A stretch of DNA of 64,000 bases. Origin: Tragulus kanchil. Taxonomy: Eukaryota > Chordata > Mammalia > Artiodactyla > Tragulidae. The notes under the pieces are model-generated. The model saw nothing but the letters and a program-made list of their open reading frames with translations, was not told the DNA's origin and did no database searches. Both the position numbers and the translations under genes were made by a program. The stretch spans positions 175,261,479-175,325,478 of the forward strand of contig JAIOJX010000032.1 of the NCBI GenBank assembly GCA_022376925.1, given 5' to 3'. This document shows positions 45,906-56,668 of the stretch, in pieces. Positions within the stretch are counted from its first letter, which is position 1. Each line of letters starts with the position of its first letter.

Positions 45906-46302
45906 AAGTGTTTATCCTGCTTACCACTATTTCTCTGTGTTCAGAATTACTGTAGGAAGAAATGGCAGGGAATTCCATCTAAGGCTTCTAGTTTCATGCC
46001 CTTTTAAAAGCTGAACCAGTGCAGGCTGATTTAAAAATATATGCAAGTGTATGTTTGTGTTGATTGTAGATTTGTGCTTGTCAACAAGGGGAACCAGACA
46101 AGGGTGCAAAGTAGCGGCCCTGTGCAACATCAAAGACTGGGGCAGTCTCGCCTCCCAGGCCCTCCTTCCTAACTTCCTTCCTTAGGTGGTCTCTGAAATC
46201 AGTGATGGTCCACCTCACTTCATTTACCTCAGAATGTGTCTCATCCAAGCTCGACCCTTTCTGAGATTCAAGGGTCTTTACTATATTGGGCATACTTTCT
46301 AA
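45906..46302. other. Unique non-coding DNA
   Basis: No recognisable repeat or exon. Confidence 0.4.
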
Positions 46303-46405
46303 GGCAGCTCATTCATTCATTCATCTCAGGCATTCATCCAACAGATGGTTACTGAGCAGCTCATGTGTGCCAGGCTTGGCCCTGGCTGCTATGGATGTGT
46401 AGATT
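46303..46405 (-). mobile_element. L2 3' end, antisense
   Basis: 'ctcattcattcattcatctc', 'tcatgtgtgccaggcttggc' is the reverse complement of the L2 terminus. Confidence 0.6.
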
Positions 46406-46409
46406 GAGG

Positions 46410-46540
46410 GAATGACAGTCATTCAGTCATGTCTGACTCTTCAACAGCCGCTGGACTATTGCTTACCAGGGCACTTTGTCCATGGAATTCTCAAGGCAAG
46501 AATACTGGAGTGGATCCCTATTTTCTTCTCCAGGTTATGG
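46410..46540 (-). mobile_element. Bov-tA-type SINE fragment, antisense
   Basis: 'gacagtcattcagtcatgtc', 'ccatggaattctcaaggcaa', 'tactggagtggatccctatt'. The tRNA head is missing. Confidence 0.85.
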
Positions 46541-47643
46541 AGATTGACAAGGTGCAATTCTGCCTTTTCCATCCTCTGTGATCCATAGACCTGATGCAGC
46601 CTGTGGGTTGGCAAAATCCACAGAAACTCACTTAGGTGCCTCATTGGAAAAGGAAGTGACACATTTCCAGCAGCTTCCAAAACAATGTCACCACTTGTCT
46701 CTTCTAGAGATGTCCCCTCTGAGCTTTGCTCAACACTGGTGAAGATGTAAAGCCCAAATCTCTCCTGTCTCTAAATCATAGAAATTCCAGGGTTGCCCTC
46801 ATTAGCCTCTTAGTAGGGAGGTTGGCCGCAGCCCTGCTGAGAGCCCTCTCCTACCTGAGACCCCTTCCCTCCGGATTACTCTGGGTTTTTCCTCTGTACA
46901 GTCTGAGCCCCTCTGTGCTTTCAAGGGCTGTCTGTATAGGAGATAACTCTGGTGTGACAAGCTCTTTCAGAGGGTAGATATTTTTTAAAAATCGTCGGGA
47001 TCCTGCCAGCAGCCCTTATTATGGAGTACTTCTAGGCTTTTCACGGAAACAAAGTTGGGTGCAAATACCTTTCTAACCCGCCATCCGCCCTGACAGCGAG
47101 TGTGCTATTATTACTCCAGGAGGTTACCATCCCACTGGGTTTTCAAGTTGATTCATTACTTTTTTCATGACTTGTATTTATTTTTCAGCACCTGTGAAAA
47201 AACACATTGATATTTCAATACCCACTCTCGTGGACTGCCTGTTGAGCGAGAGTACTTACATTCCTTGAAGGCATTTTTTTTTTTTTAAATAGAAAGTTAT
47301 TTAAAAGTTTAAAATCAGAAGTGAGTTTATATTTGTCCTTTTAGCATCTGGCTTAAACAGGTGTTTTTTTAAACCTTCATTCCAATTGAGCATTTGGATT
47401 TAAATAGTTCAAAGATGCTATTTTTAATTTTAATACCAAAAAATAAGAGGCTGGATTCCACATATTTGAAAGACATTCGCCCCCCAGTAGATCTCACCTA
47501 GCTGAGTCCTAGCTTTGTTTTCTAAGCATCTGCTGTGTATCTCTCCCTGGGAATCCCACAGGCCATGTAAACTCAGCATGGAAAAAGAAAATAATTTTCT
47601 TCCCCAATTCTATTTTTCCTCCAGTGTCCTTTTATTTCTTGTG
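46541..47643. other. Unique non-coding DNA, possible conserved block
   Basis: Repeat-free by eye. 47090-47270 has mixed composition with palindrome-like 'actctcgtggactgcctgtt' then 'gagcgagagt'. Copied at about 48295-48480. No exon signature. Confidence 0.35.
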
Positions 47644-47750
47644 CTCTTCAACAGCCGCTGGACTATTGCTTACCAGGGTACTTTGTCCATGGAATTCTCA
47701 AGGCAAGAATACTGGAGTGGATCCCTATTTTCTTCTCCAGGTTATGGAGA
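47644..47750 (-). mobile_element. Bov-tA fragment, antisense, second copy
   Basis: Duplicate of 46437-46540, cut at the joint. Confidence 0.85.
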
Positions 47751-48855
47751 TTGACAAGGTGCAATTCTGCCTTTTCCATCCTCTGTGATCCATAGACCTG
47801 ATGCAGCCTGTGGGTTGGCAAAATCCACAGAAACTCACTTAGGTGCCTCATTGGAAAAGGAAGTGACACATTTCCAGCAGCTTCCAAAACAATGTCACCA
47901 CTTGTCTCTTCTAGAGATGTCCCCTCTGAGCTTTGCTCAACACTGGTGAAGATGTAAAGCCCAAATCTCTCCTGTCTCTAAATCATAGAAATTCCAGGGT
48001 TGCCCTCATTAGCCTCTTAGTAGGGAGGTTGGCCGCAGCCATGCTGAGAGCCCTCTCCTACCTGAGACCCCTTCCCTCCGGATTACTCTGGGTTTTTCCT
48101 CTGTACAGTCTGAGCCCATCTGTGCTTTCAAGGGCTGTCTGTATAGGAGATAACTCTGGTGTGACAAGCTCTTTCAGAGGGTAGATATTTTTAACGATCG
48201 TCGGGATCCTGCCAGCAGCCCTTATTATGGAGTACTTCTAGGCTTTTCACGGAAACAAAGTTGGGTGCAAATACCTTTCTAACCCGCCATCCGCCCTGAC
48301 AGCGAGTGTGCTATTATTACTCCAGGAGGTTACCATCCCACTGGGTTTTCAAGTTGATTCATTACTTTTTTCATGACTTGTATTTATTTTTCAGCACCTG
48401 TGAAAAAACACATTGATATTTCAATACCCACTCTCGTGGACTGCCTGTTGAGCGAGAGTACTTACATTCCTTGAAGGCATTTTTTTTTTTTTTAAATAGA
48501 AAGTTATTTAAAAGTTTAAAATCAGAAGTGAGTTTATATTTGTCCTTTTAGCATCTGGCTTAAACAGGTGTTTTTTTAAACCTTCATTCCAATTGAGCAT
48601 TTGGATTTAAATAGTTCAAAGATGCTATTTTTAATTTTAATACCAAAAAATAAGAGGCTGGATTCCACATATTTGAAAGACATTCGCCCCCCAGTAGATC
48701 TCACCTAGCTGAGTCCTAGCTTTGTTTTCTAAGCATCTGCTGTGTATCTCTACATGGGAATCCCACAGGCCATGTAAACTCAGCATGGAAAAAGAAAAAT
48801 AATTTTCTTCCCCCCAATTCTATTTTTCCTCCAGTGTCCTTTTATTTCTTGTGCT

Positions 48856-49153
48856 AACAGCGTTTCCTGTCCAGTTTCCAGGGTGGATGTACTGAATTCA
48901 TTTGTAAGCTCTCTCTCCTTTATCAGTGAGTTTTTTCCACACGACATCTGGTCAGTTTTTCCTCTCCGTGTTTTGGGAGCCTGAGGTTCTCAAGAGGCAG
49001 ATGCCCCACTGAGAGGTCATTTAGAGAGTCTGGTGATGGATATTTCAAGCACACTCCCAGGTTACTCTGATGTACCCCGGATTGCAGGATGTCTCTAGCC
49101 CTCCTCTCATGAACCTGGTCTAAGCACTCCTTGTTTTAAGTTTCCTAAAGGTT
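48856..49153. other. Unique non-coding DNA
   Basis: Single-copy; nothing recognised. Confidence 0.45.
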
Positions 49154-49365
49154 CAGGCTTCCTTGATGGCTCAGTAGGTAAGGAATCTGCCTGCAATACA
49201 GGAGACTCAGGAGACACGGGTTTGATCCCTGTGTCAGGAAGATACGCTGGAGGAGGAAATGGTAGCCCACTCCAGTATTCTGAAAGATCCCATGGACAGA
49301 GGAGCCTGGCAGGCTACAGCCCAAAGGGTCACAAGAGTCAGACATGACAGAGCGACTGAGCACTG
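49154..49365 (+). mobile_element. Bov-tA-type SINE
   Basis: 'ggcttccttgatggctcagt', 'gaatctgcctgcaatacagg', a small local repeat of 'caggaga', and 'gacatgacagagcgactgag' at the 3' end. Confidence 0.93.
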
Positions 49366-49737
49366 CTCCTGCTAACGGTCCTCCTAGCCTCTTTGCTCCC
49401 CACTCTGGATTTCTTCAGGTCACCTTTGCACCCTTTTCAAGATTCAACCATGTTATTACTCGAGTTATAAAAATCAGTGAAACCCTGTTCCTTAGGACAG
49501 TGTCCAGACAAGTCTGCAGATGTCCTCCAGGCTCTAAGAGCTTGCTCCAGTGTCCTTCCCTATCTTTTTTTTCACATTTCCTCTACTTCTTTGTGTAACA
49601 TTACAGAGTTTGTAAGAATACAAAGCTGAGGTCAAGTTACATGGACGCAGGTAGTTTCTTAAATAGGGAAGTGATTGTCCTGCTGAGCAGAACACATGAA
49701 TATTCTTGCATTGTGGGCGTTTTATTTTATTCATTTT
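49366..49737 (+). mobile_element. Possible L2 remnant in unique DNA
   Basis: 'aaaatcagtgaaaccctgtt' and 'cttgctccagtgtccttccc' (49470-49560) are L2-like in sense orientation, strongly diverged. Confidence 0.3.
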
Positions 49738-50005
49738 TTCATCATGCCTTGAGACATGTGGAATCTGAGTTTCCTAACCAGAGGTTGAGCCTGTGCCCCC
49801 TGCTTTGGAAGAGCAGAGTCTTAGGCACTGGTTGTGGTTGTGGCTGTGGTTCAGTCGCGAGTCGTGCCCAACTCTTTGGGACCCCATGGACTGCAGCATG
49901 CCAGGTGTCCCCTGTCCCTCACCATCTCCTGGAGTTTTCCCAAGTTCATGTCCGTTGAATCAGCAATGTCATCCAACTTATGCACTGGACCACCAGGAAA
50001 TTCCC
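49738..50005 (-). mobile_element. CHR-type SINE, antisense, split by a BovB fragment
   Basis: Left part 49738-49831 ('ccagaggttgagcctgtgcc', 'agagtcttaggcactgg') and right part 49989-50005 ('accaccaggaaattccc') are the two ends of one element. Confidence 0.8.
49832..49977 (-). mobile_element. BovB LINE 3' terminal fragment, antisense, nested
   Basis: 'ggttcagtcgcgagtcgtgc', 'catggactgcagcatgccag', 'gttgaatcagcaatgtcatc'. Target duplication 'ttaggcactgg' (49821-49831) and 'ttatgcactgg' (49978-49988). Confidence 0.88.
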
Positions 50006-50141
50006 CACTGTGAGTATTTGAAATGACATGTTGGCCATTAGCATTTAAGTCATAGAGATAGTAATAGAATTTGCAGGGAAGTTGGTACAACCCACGGATG
50101 GTCCCTGGGGACAGTGTAAGGGCAGTCTTGCAGAAGCCATT

Positions 50142-50404
50142 GAAAGTGAAAGTGTTAGTCACTCAGTCGTGTCAGACTCTGCAAACCCATGGACTGTAGC
50201 CTACCAGGCTGCCCTCTCCATAGAGTTCTCTAGACAAAAATACTGGAGTGGGCTGCCGTCACCTTCTCCAAGGGATCTTCCTGACCCAGATATTGAACCC
50301 GGCTGACCTACACCGCAGACGGATTCTTTCCTGACCTAGGGATTGAACCCAATCTCCTACATTGCAGGCAGATTCTTTACTGTCTGAGCCACCAGAAAAG
50401 CCCA
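50142..50404 (-). mobile_element. Bov-tA-type SINE, antisense, with doubled head
   Basis: Tail 'gaaagtgaaagtgttagtca' at the left, body 'aatactggagtgggctgccg', then two successive tRNA-like segments: 'atattgaacccggc...gattctttcctgacc' and 'attgaacccaat...gattctttactg'. The second ends 'gagccaccagaaaagccc'. Confidence 0.88.
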
Positions 50405-51564
50405 GAGACATGAAAGCCACCTTTAAATACATGAAACAGGATCAGAAAAAGAGAATTGCTGTTCTTACGGAAAGAACTGGGGCCAGTGGAAGAAGCCAAG
50501 AGGTACTGTTTTCAGCTTGATAAAAAGCTTTCCAAACAGTGCTCTCCAAAAATGAATGGACTTCATTTGGAGGTGATAAGCTCCCTGTCACTGAAGATAT
50601 GCAAGTAGAGATAAAGTTCCTTGAAGAAATAAAAGATGCTCAAACAGTGTCTGGTCCATTGTAATCTTTAGCTGTTGTTCTCACCATCATCATCATCATC
50701 ACTGATTTAATTCAAGGGTTAGAAGAAAATAAGGAGCATATGACAGTTAAGCTCTCCTCTGACAATGGGATTTTGTGAACTCACACATTGCAAAAGGCTG
50801 GCACAGCTGGTTACAGTTACGATTTTAGAGCCTACTGAACGTCTTAAAACCAGCACATGTGCTCCGCATGTAGCATTCCATCCTGAGTCGGCTGCCTATT
50901 CAGACTGATTTTATTTTCATGACTGGAAATAGCTTTTACATAATCTCCCCACGTTGTTTCATTCCAAAGGTTTCTCCCTCACCTGAGTTATCTTGCATGC
51001 TTTCTGAGAAACTGGTGATCAACCTTTGCAACAGCAGGTGCCAGATTCTGCTTTGAAACAAAGTAATGAGAACAGTTCACAGAGAGGCACTGCCTCGCAC
51101 GATGGCAGAGATGGACCAGGGGACTGGCCGCCTCATTTTCCGGGGTGGCTGCCTTCCCAAAGTGACAAATACATTCTTAATAAAGCTTGAACCTGCCATT
51201 TCCTGAGGCATCATTGTATACAGAAGTCTTTTATTTTCTTCTGAACTTGAATATTCACATCCTGCCATCAAACAACAATTTTTACGAAAGGTGCAACTAA
51301 TCACAGAGTTAGGAAAATGAACCTTACTTAATATTGGTGCCAATAATTCTTGCTTCTAGTGTTCTTCCAATAATGATGCCAGGAATATCAAGAAACTGGA
51401 CAGTGAACTGTGAACTAGGCACTTTATTTTCATTTTCTTTTCTTCCTTCATGGTTTTGGAGCTTAAAGAGCTCTAGGTTATTGTTTAAATATAGCCTTTA
51501 CATTATTAGCATAAACATGATTTCCTTGGACCCCTTGATGAACAGGAATATCTGTACATCTATC
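50405..51564. other. Unique non-coding DNA
   Basis: Single-copy, outside duplications. Includes a short (ATC)n run at about 50685-50702. A minus-strand open frame at 51077-51343 is not recognised. Confidence 0.4.
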
Positions 51565-51612
51565 TATTAATATATATATACATATATACACACATATATA
51601 CATATATATTTC
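51565..51612 (+). repeat. AT/CATA-rich microsatellite
   Basis: Imperfect TA and ACATATA repeats. Confidence 0.8.
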
Positions 51613-51721
51613 ATATTTTGAAAATTGTGAAATATACCACACATGCTGCAGAATTCCATATGCACGTCCTCTCCCTCTCTCCCTTTCTCTCTGTCACTCC
51701 ATTTGTGGTGTGTCTGGAATG

Positions 51722-52290
51722 TATATGAGTACAGCACTTTGTTTTTTTTTTTTAAACCTTTATTTTGCTTTTAACTTTTACAGAGTTTTGTTGTTTACAG
51801 ATATGCATGTTCCCAGATTAGTCATATGTATATCCCCCCTTTTCCACCCCTCCCAACCATCACACAGCACCCCTGCAGGGTCCCCTTTTCTCACAGAGCA
51901 ATGATATAGCTATTTTCTTCACTTATGATAGTACAGGCCTTCATGCTACTTACTTTACGCCTCCCACCCTCTGTTCCTTCCCCACAATGTCCATATGTCC
52001 ACTGTCCATGTCTGTCTTTCCATCGCTTCACTGTGTGTGCCATCATCACCATCCTACTAGATTCCACATATATGTGTTAATATACTGTATTTGTCCTTCT
52101 CTTTCTGACTGACTTCACTTTTATAATATGTTCTAGATCCAGCCACCTCATTAGGGCTGATTCTTCTGCATTTCTCTTTACAGCTGTGTAGTATTCCATT
52201 GTATGTAGAGTACAACACTTTTTCATTTCCACCATAATGCCGTGTTCCTCTCTCCTTCTCCAAAGAGAACCATCATTAGGCATTTCCGTG
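51722..52290 (-). mobile_element. Ruminant L1 3' part, antisense
   Basis: The minus strand encodes the eroded C-terminus of L1 ORF2: 'HTMEYYTAVKRN' and 'KEKDKYSILTHICGI' are readable in two different frames at about 52060-52210, showing frameshifts. The 3'-ward sequence runs to the T-rich tail at 51735-51755 on the plus strand. Confidence 0.85.
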
Positions 52291-52429
52291 AATACTTTTT
52301 AGTTCATGCTTTAATATGTTACTGAATGTAAATCCATAAGAAATGCATTTTTCTTTCAGTAACTAGTAACCAGCTTATTTTTGGCCATGAAAATAAATGC
52401 CCTGAGTGGAAGAGCACTTGGTTTTGTTG

Positions 52430-53095
52430 TTTTTTATACTCAGCAGAGAGTTTGAGAGTGCTACCTACACCAATCTATTTACATGCTTTGTAATACTCCA
52501 TTTGATGAGCATACGCATTTATTTCACGCTTTGTAATACTCCATTCAATGAGCATACACATTTATTTATCTACCATTTTGTTATTTTTCATTTTCAGCTA
52601 TCACAAGCCACGCTGAAATGCACATCCTTGACCATGTCTTCTTGTAAACATATGGGGAGAGTTTCTGCAGGGCAGTGTTATAGAATTTAGGGGTATGGAA
52701 CTTGAGAGAGATGAAAAGTTAATTTTTATTTTTACTGACCTGAAATTTACCAGGCTGGATGAGTTACAACCTGGAATTAAAAGTGCTGGGAGAAATATCA
52801 ACAGTCTCAGGTATGCAGATGATGCCATGCTAAGGGCAAAAAGCAAAGAGGAACAAAAGAGCCTCTGATAGATGTTGCTGCCATGCACTTGACACACCCA
52901 CTAGCAAAGTATAGGAATTTCTATTTCCTGCACCCTTGCCGACACTTTGTATTTAAGGACTTTTTCATATTTGCTAATTAATAAAGAATATCTCATTATT
53001 TTATTTTGCATTTCCCTGAGTCTTAGTGAGACTTAGCTTCTTTTCAAAAGTTTATTGACTATTTCAGTTCCTCTTCTGTAAATTGGGCAATACCT
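52430..53095 (-). mobile_element. Ancient L1 fragment, antisense, split by BovB
   Basis: L1M-like on the minus strand: 'tttgtaatactccatttgat' (with a local tandem repeat at 52484-52560), 'cctgcacccttgccgacact', 'gaatatctcattattttatt', 'tgcatttccctgagtcttag'. Confidence 0.6.
52750..52868 (+). mobile_element. BovB reverse-transcriptase catalytic-motif fragment
   Basis: Plus-strand translation reads LDELQPGIKSAG then RNINSLRYADDAMLRAKSK, containing the YADD box of RTE reverse transcriptases (second aspartate pair intact), then a stop after KSL. Only ~40 codons survive; it lies within antisense L1 sequence. Confidence 0.85.
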
Positions 53096-53108
53096 TTATT
53101 AACTAGAT

Positions 53109-53318
53109 GGATTTCTATAGTGACTCAGACAATAAAGAATCTACCTGCAATGTAGGAGACAGGAGTTTGATCCCTGGGTAAGGAAGATCCCCTGGAGAAT
53201 GGAATGGCTACCCACTTCAGTATTCTTGCCTAGAGGATTCCATGGACAGAGAAGTCTGGTAGGCTATAGTCCATGGGGTTGCTAAAAGTCAGACAAGACT
53301 GAGCAACTAACATGTTTG
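53109..53318 (+). mobile_element. Bov-tA-type SINE
   Basis: Complete, with 14-of-15 target duplication: 53094-53108 and 53319-53333 ('ctttattaac...gat'). Head 'gatttctatagtgactcaga', body 'gatcccctggagaatggaat'. Confidence 0.93.
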
Positions 53319-53532
53319 CTTTATTAACAAGATACTCCTAAGAGAGCTATAAAAAGCATGGAATTTGGGAAAATATTTCTTTCTGTGAAGTTGCCCTCAT
53401 AAATTCCCTGGAAACCCACATGTTTGACCACTGATCTTCAAAGTAATGCATTTTTCTTTCAGTAACTAGTAACCAGCTTATTTTTGGCCATGAAAATAAA
53501 TGCCCTGAGTGGAAGAGCACTTGGTTTTGTTG

Positions 53533-54198
53533 TTTTTTATACTCAGCAGAGAGTTTGAGAGTGCTACCTACACCAATCTATTTACATGCTTTGTAATACT
53601 CCATTTGATGAGCATACGCATTTATTTCACGCTTTGTAATACTCCATTCAATGAGCATACACATTTATTTATCTACCATTTTGTTATTTTTCATTTTCAG
53701 CTATCACAAGCCACGCTGAAATGCACATCCTTGACCATGTCTTCTTGTAAACATATGGGGAGAGTTTCTGCAGGGCAGTGTTATAGAATTTAGGGGTATG
53801 GAACTTGAGAGAGATGAAAAGTTAATTTTTATTTTTACTGACCTGAAATTTACCAGGCTGGATGAGTTACAACCTGGAATTAAAAGTGCTGGGAGAAATA
53901 TCAACAGTCTCAGGTATGCAGATGATGCCATGCTAAGGGCAAAAAGCAAAGAGGAACAAAAGAGCCTCTGATAGATGTTGCTGCCATGCACTTGACACAC
54001 CCACTAGCAAAGTATAGGAATTTCTATTTCCTGCACCCTTGCCGACACTTTGTATTTAAGGACTTTTTCATATTTGCTAATTAATAAAGAATATCTCATT
54101 ATTTTATTTTGCATTTCCCTGAGTCTTAGTGAGACTTAGCTTCTTTTCAAAAGTTTATTGACTATTTCAGTTCCTCTTCTGTAAATTGGGCAATACCT
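53533..54198 (-). mobile_element. Ancient L1 fragment, antisense, second copy
   Basis: Duplicate of 52430-53095; includes the BovB YADD fragment at 53853-53971 (plus strand). Confidence 0.6.
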
Positions 54199-54211
54199 TT
54201 ATTAACTAGAT

Positions 54212-54421
54212 GGATTTCTATAGTGACTCAGACAATAAAGAATCTACCTGCAATGTAGGAGACAGGAGTTTGATCCCTGGGTAAGGAAGATCCCCTGGAG
54301 AATGGAATGGCTACCCACTTCAGTATTCTTGCCTAGAGGATTCCATGGACAGAGAAGTCTGGTAGGCTATAGTCCATGGGGTTGCTAAAAGTCAGACAAG
54401 ACTGAGCAACTAACATGTTTG
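54212..54421 (+). mobile_element. Bov-tA-type SINE, second copy
   Basis: Duplicate of 53109-53318, offset 1103. Confidence 0.93.
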
Positions 54422-54548
54422 CTTTATTAACAAGATACTCCTAAGAGAGCTATAAAAAGCATGGAATTTGGGAAAATATTTCTTCCTGTGAAGTTGCCCT
54501 CATAAATTCCCTGGAAACCCACATGTTTGACCACTGATCTTCAAAGTA

Positions 54549-54821
54549 GGTGTATGCCCATAGGGGTACCCAAAATGATTTATTGTGGTATGGGTAAAAA
54601 TACCAAAACTTTGTATCTATTTATTATCATCTAAAAGCATGTGAAAATTATATTTTATTAGAATAGCAAACATATTTGTTAATATTTGCATATTCACATT
54701 ATGACATAAATATATAAATATACATTGGGAAGGCATATTAGCATTTATAAGACATGTTTTGATAATAGTACTAAGACAATGGGTACAATGATAGACATGG
54801 TCACGTATATTTATTTGTGTT
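54549..54821. other. Unidentified AT-rich DNA
   Basis: No named element; repeated at 55699-55971. Confidence 0.4.
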
Positions 54822-54938
54822 AATCACTCAGTCGTGTCTGATTCTTCACAACCCCATAGACTGTAGCCCAGAAGGCTCCTCTGTCCATGAGGTTTTCTAG
54901 GTGAGAATACTATTGTGGGTTGCTATTTCCTTCTCCAA
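54822..54938 (-). mobile_element. Bov-tA fragment, antisense
   Basis: 'gttaatcactcagtcgtgtc', 'gaaggctcctctgtccatga', 'gttgctatttccttctcca'; lacks the tRNA head. Copy at 55972-56088. Confidence 0.88.
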
Positions 54939-54944
54939 TTTATT

Positions 54945-55150
54945 TATTTGTTTTAATTAAAAGCATATTTTATATTGACGCATGGTTGATTGACAATGTT
55001 GTGTTTGTTTCAAGTTTACAGTCCTGGGATTCAGTTATATGTACATGTTATTATTTTAAAACTTATTTTCCTTTTAGGTTATTACTGAATATTGAGCAGA
55101 GTTCCCTGTTGTATATGACAGGTCCTTATCTAATGGTTAAATTTATTGAT
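54945..55150 (-). mobile_element. L1 3' sequence, antisense
   Basis: 'ttgattgacaatgttgtgtt', 'gggattcagttatatgtaca', 'gaatattgagcagagttccc' are the complement of the cetartiodactyl L1 3' end. Copy at 56095-56300; a third, partial copy at 57281-57398. Confidence 0.8.
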
Positions 55151-55477
55151 GACCTACTATGGCCAGTTGCTTTGCAAGCATTATTCAGATAGATCTTCAG
55201 AATCCTATAGACTATACACAGTCATTTTTAGTTAATCAGAAACCTGAGAATGAAGAATGTCAGTCAATTTGTTCCAATAGTGCTTTTAATAAATTTTGGA
55301 ACTAGGAATTGCATTGCACGTATTTTTTCTGAATCCATAGCTCAATATCTTTTTCACCATACCTCCCTCTCCTCAACTCTTCTTCAGCTAATAACTAAGT
55401 ATGAGTTCCATAGGGGCAGAGTCCATCTGCCTTTGTCTCTCCCTCTAGATGAGGCATCCCTTGCCTAAGGTTATTAA

Positions 55478-55568
55478 CTTGCCTAGAGGATTCCATGGAC
55501 AGAGAAGTCTGGTAGGCTATAGTCCATGGGGTTGCTAAAAGTCAGACAAGACTGAGCAACTAACATGT
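55478..55568 (+). mobile_element. Bov-tA 3' part, third copy, cut at the joint
   Basis: Begins mid-element at 'cttgcctagaggattcca' because duplication 18 starts inside the SINE. Confidence 0.9.
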
Positions 55569-55971
55569 TTGCTTTATTAACAAGATACTCCTAAGAGAGC
55601 TATAAAAAGCATGGAATTTGGGAAAATATTTCTTTCTGTGAAGTTGCCCTCATAAATTCCCTGGAAACCCACATGTTTGACCACTGATCTTCAAAGTAGG
55701 TGTATGCCCATAGGGGTACCCAAAATGATTTATTGTGGTATGGGTAAAAATACCAAAACTTTGTATCTATTTATTATCATCTAAAAGCATGTGAAAATTA
55801 TATTTTATTAGAATAGCAAACATATTTGTTAATATTTGCATATTCACATTATGACATAAATATATAAATATACATTGGGAAGGCATATTAGCATTTATAA
55901 GACATGTTTTGATAATAGTACTAAGACAATGGGTACAATGATAGACATGGTCACGTATATTTATTTGTGTT

Positions 55972-56088
55972 AATCACTCAGTCGTGTCTGATTCTTCACA
56001 ACCCCATAGACTGTAGCCCAGAAGGCTCCTCTGTCCATGAGGTTTTCTAGGTGAGAATACTATTGTGGGTTGCTATTTCCTTCTCCAA
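55972..56088 (-). mobile_element. Bov-tA fragment, antisense, second copy
   Basis: Duplicate of 54822-54938, offset 1150. Confidence 0.88.
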
Positions 56089-56094
56089 TTTATT

Positions 56095-56300
56095 TATTTG
56101 TTTTAATTAAAAGCATATTTTATATTGACGCATGGTTGATTGACAATGTTGTGTTTGTTTCAAGTTTACAGTCCTGGGATTCAGTTATATGTACATGTTA
56201 TTATTTTAAAACTTATTTTCCTTTTAGGTTATTACTGAATATTGAGCAGAGTTCCCTGTTGTATATGACAGGTCCTTATCTAATGGTTAAATTTATTGAT
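56095..56300 (-). mobile_element. L1 3' sequence, antisense, second copy
   Basis: Duplicate of 54945-55150. Confidence 0.8.
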
Positions 56301-56549
56301 GACCTACTATGGCCAGTTGCTTTGCAAGCATTATTCAGATAGATCTTCAGAATCCTATAGACTATACACAGTCATTTTTAGTTAATCAGAAACCTGAGAA
56401 TGAAGAATGTCAGTCAATTTGTTCCAATAGTGCTTTTAATAAATTTTGGAACTAGGAATTGCATTGCACGTATTTTTTCTGAATCCATAGCTCAATATCT
56501 TTTTCACCATACCTCCCTCTCCTCAACTCTTCTTCAGCTAATAACTAAG

Positions 56550-56668
56550 TATGAGTTCCATAGGGGCAGAGTCCATCTGCCTTTGTCTCTCCCTCTAATG
56601 CCCCAAACAGTGCCTGACAAGCTGTAGGATGGCGATCTAATTTTACTTAATGAATGATTGAAGGAAAG
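56550..56668 (+). mobile_element. L2 3' end
   Basis: 'gagttccataggggcagagt', 'caaacagtgcctgacaagct', 'cttaatgaatgattgaagga' is the classic L2 terminus. A truncated copy is at 55400-55447 and a full one at 57648-57766. Confidence 0.75.

Larger units (their letters stand above)
46437..48855 (+). repeat. Tandem duplication 16
   Basis: Copy A is 46437-47643 and copy B is 47644-48855, sharing GCT at the joint; offset 1207 rising by small homopolymer indels. Copy B shows C to A differences ('gcagccctg'/'gcagccatg', 'agcccctctg'/'agcccatctg', 'ctccctgg'/'ctacatgg'). Confidence 0.94.
52342..54548 (+). repeat. Tandem duplication 17
   Basis: Copy A is 52342-53444 and copy B is 53445-54548, offset 1103 throughout, joined at 'aaagta/atgca'. 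The only visible change is 'tttctttctgtg'/'tttcttcctgtg' near its end. Confidence 0.95.
54328..56597 (+). repeat. Tandem duplication 18
   Basis: Copy A is 54328-55447 and copy B is 55478-56597, offset 1150. The 30-base filler 55448-55477 ('gatgaggcatcccttgccta...') resembles the true continuation of copy B ('aatgccccaaacagtgcctg...') with errors. Overlaps duplication 17 copy B by 221 bases. Confidence 0.94.

Noticed and set aside
51077..51343. 88-codon minus-strand frame
   Set aside because: No recognisable motif; low-complexity composition. Could be a pseudogene remnant but nothing identifies it.
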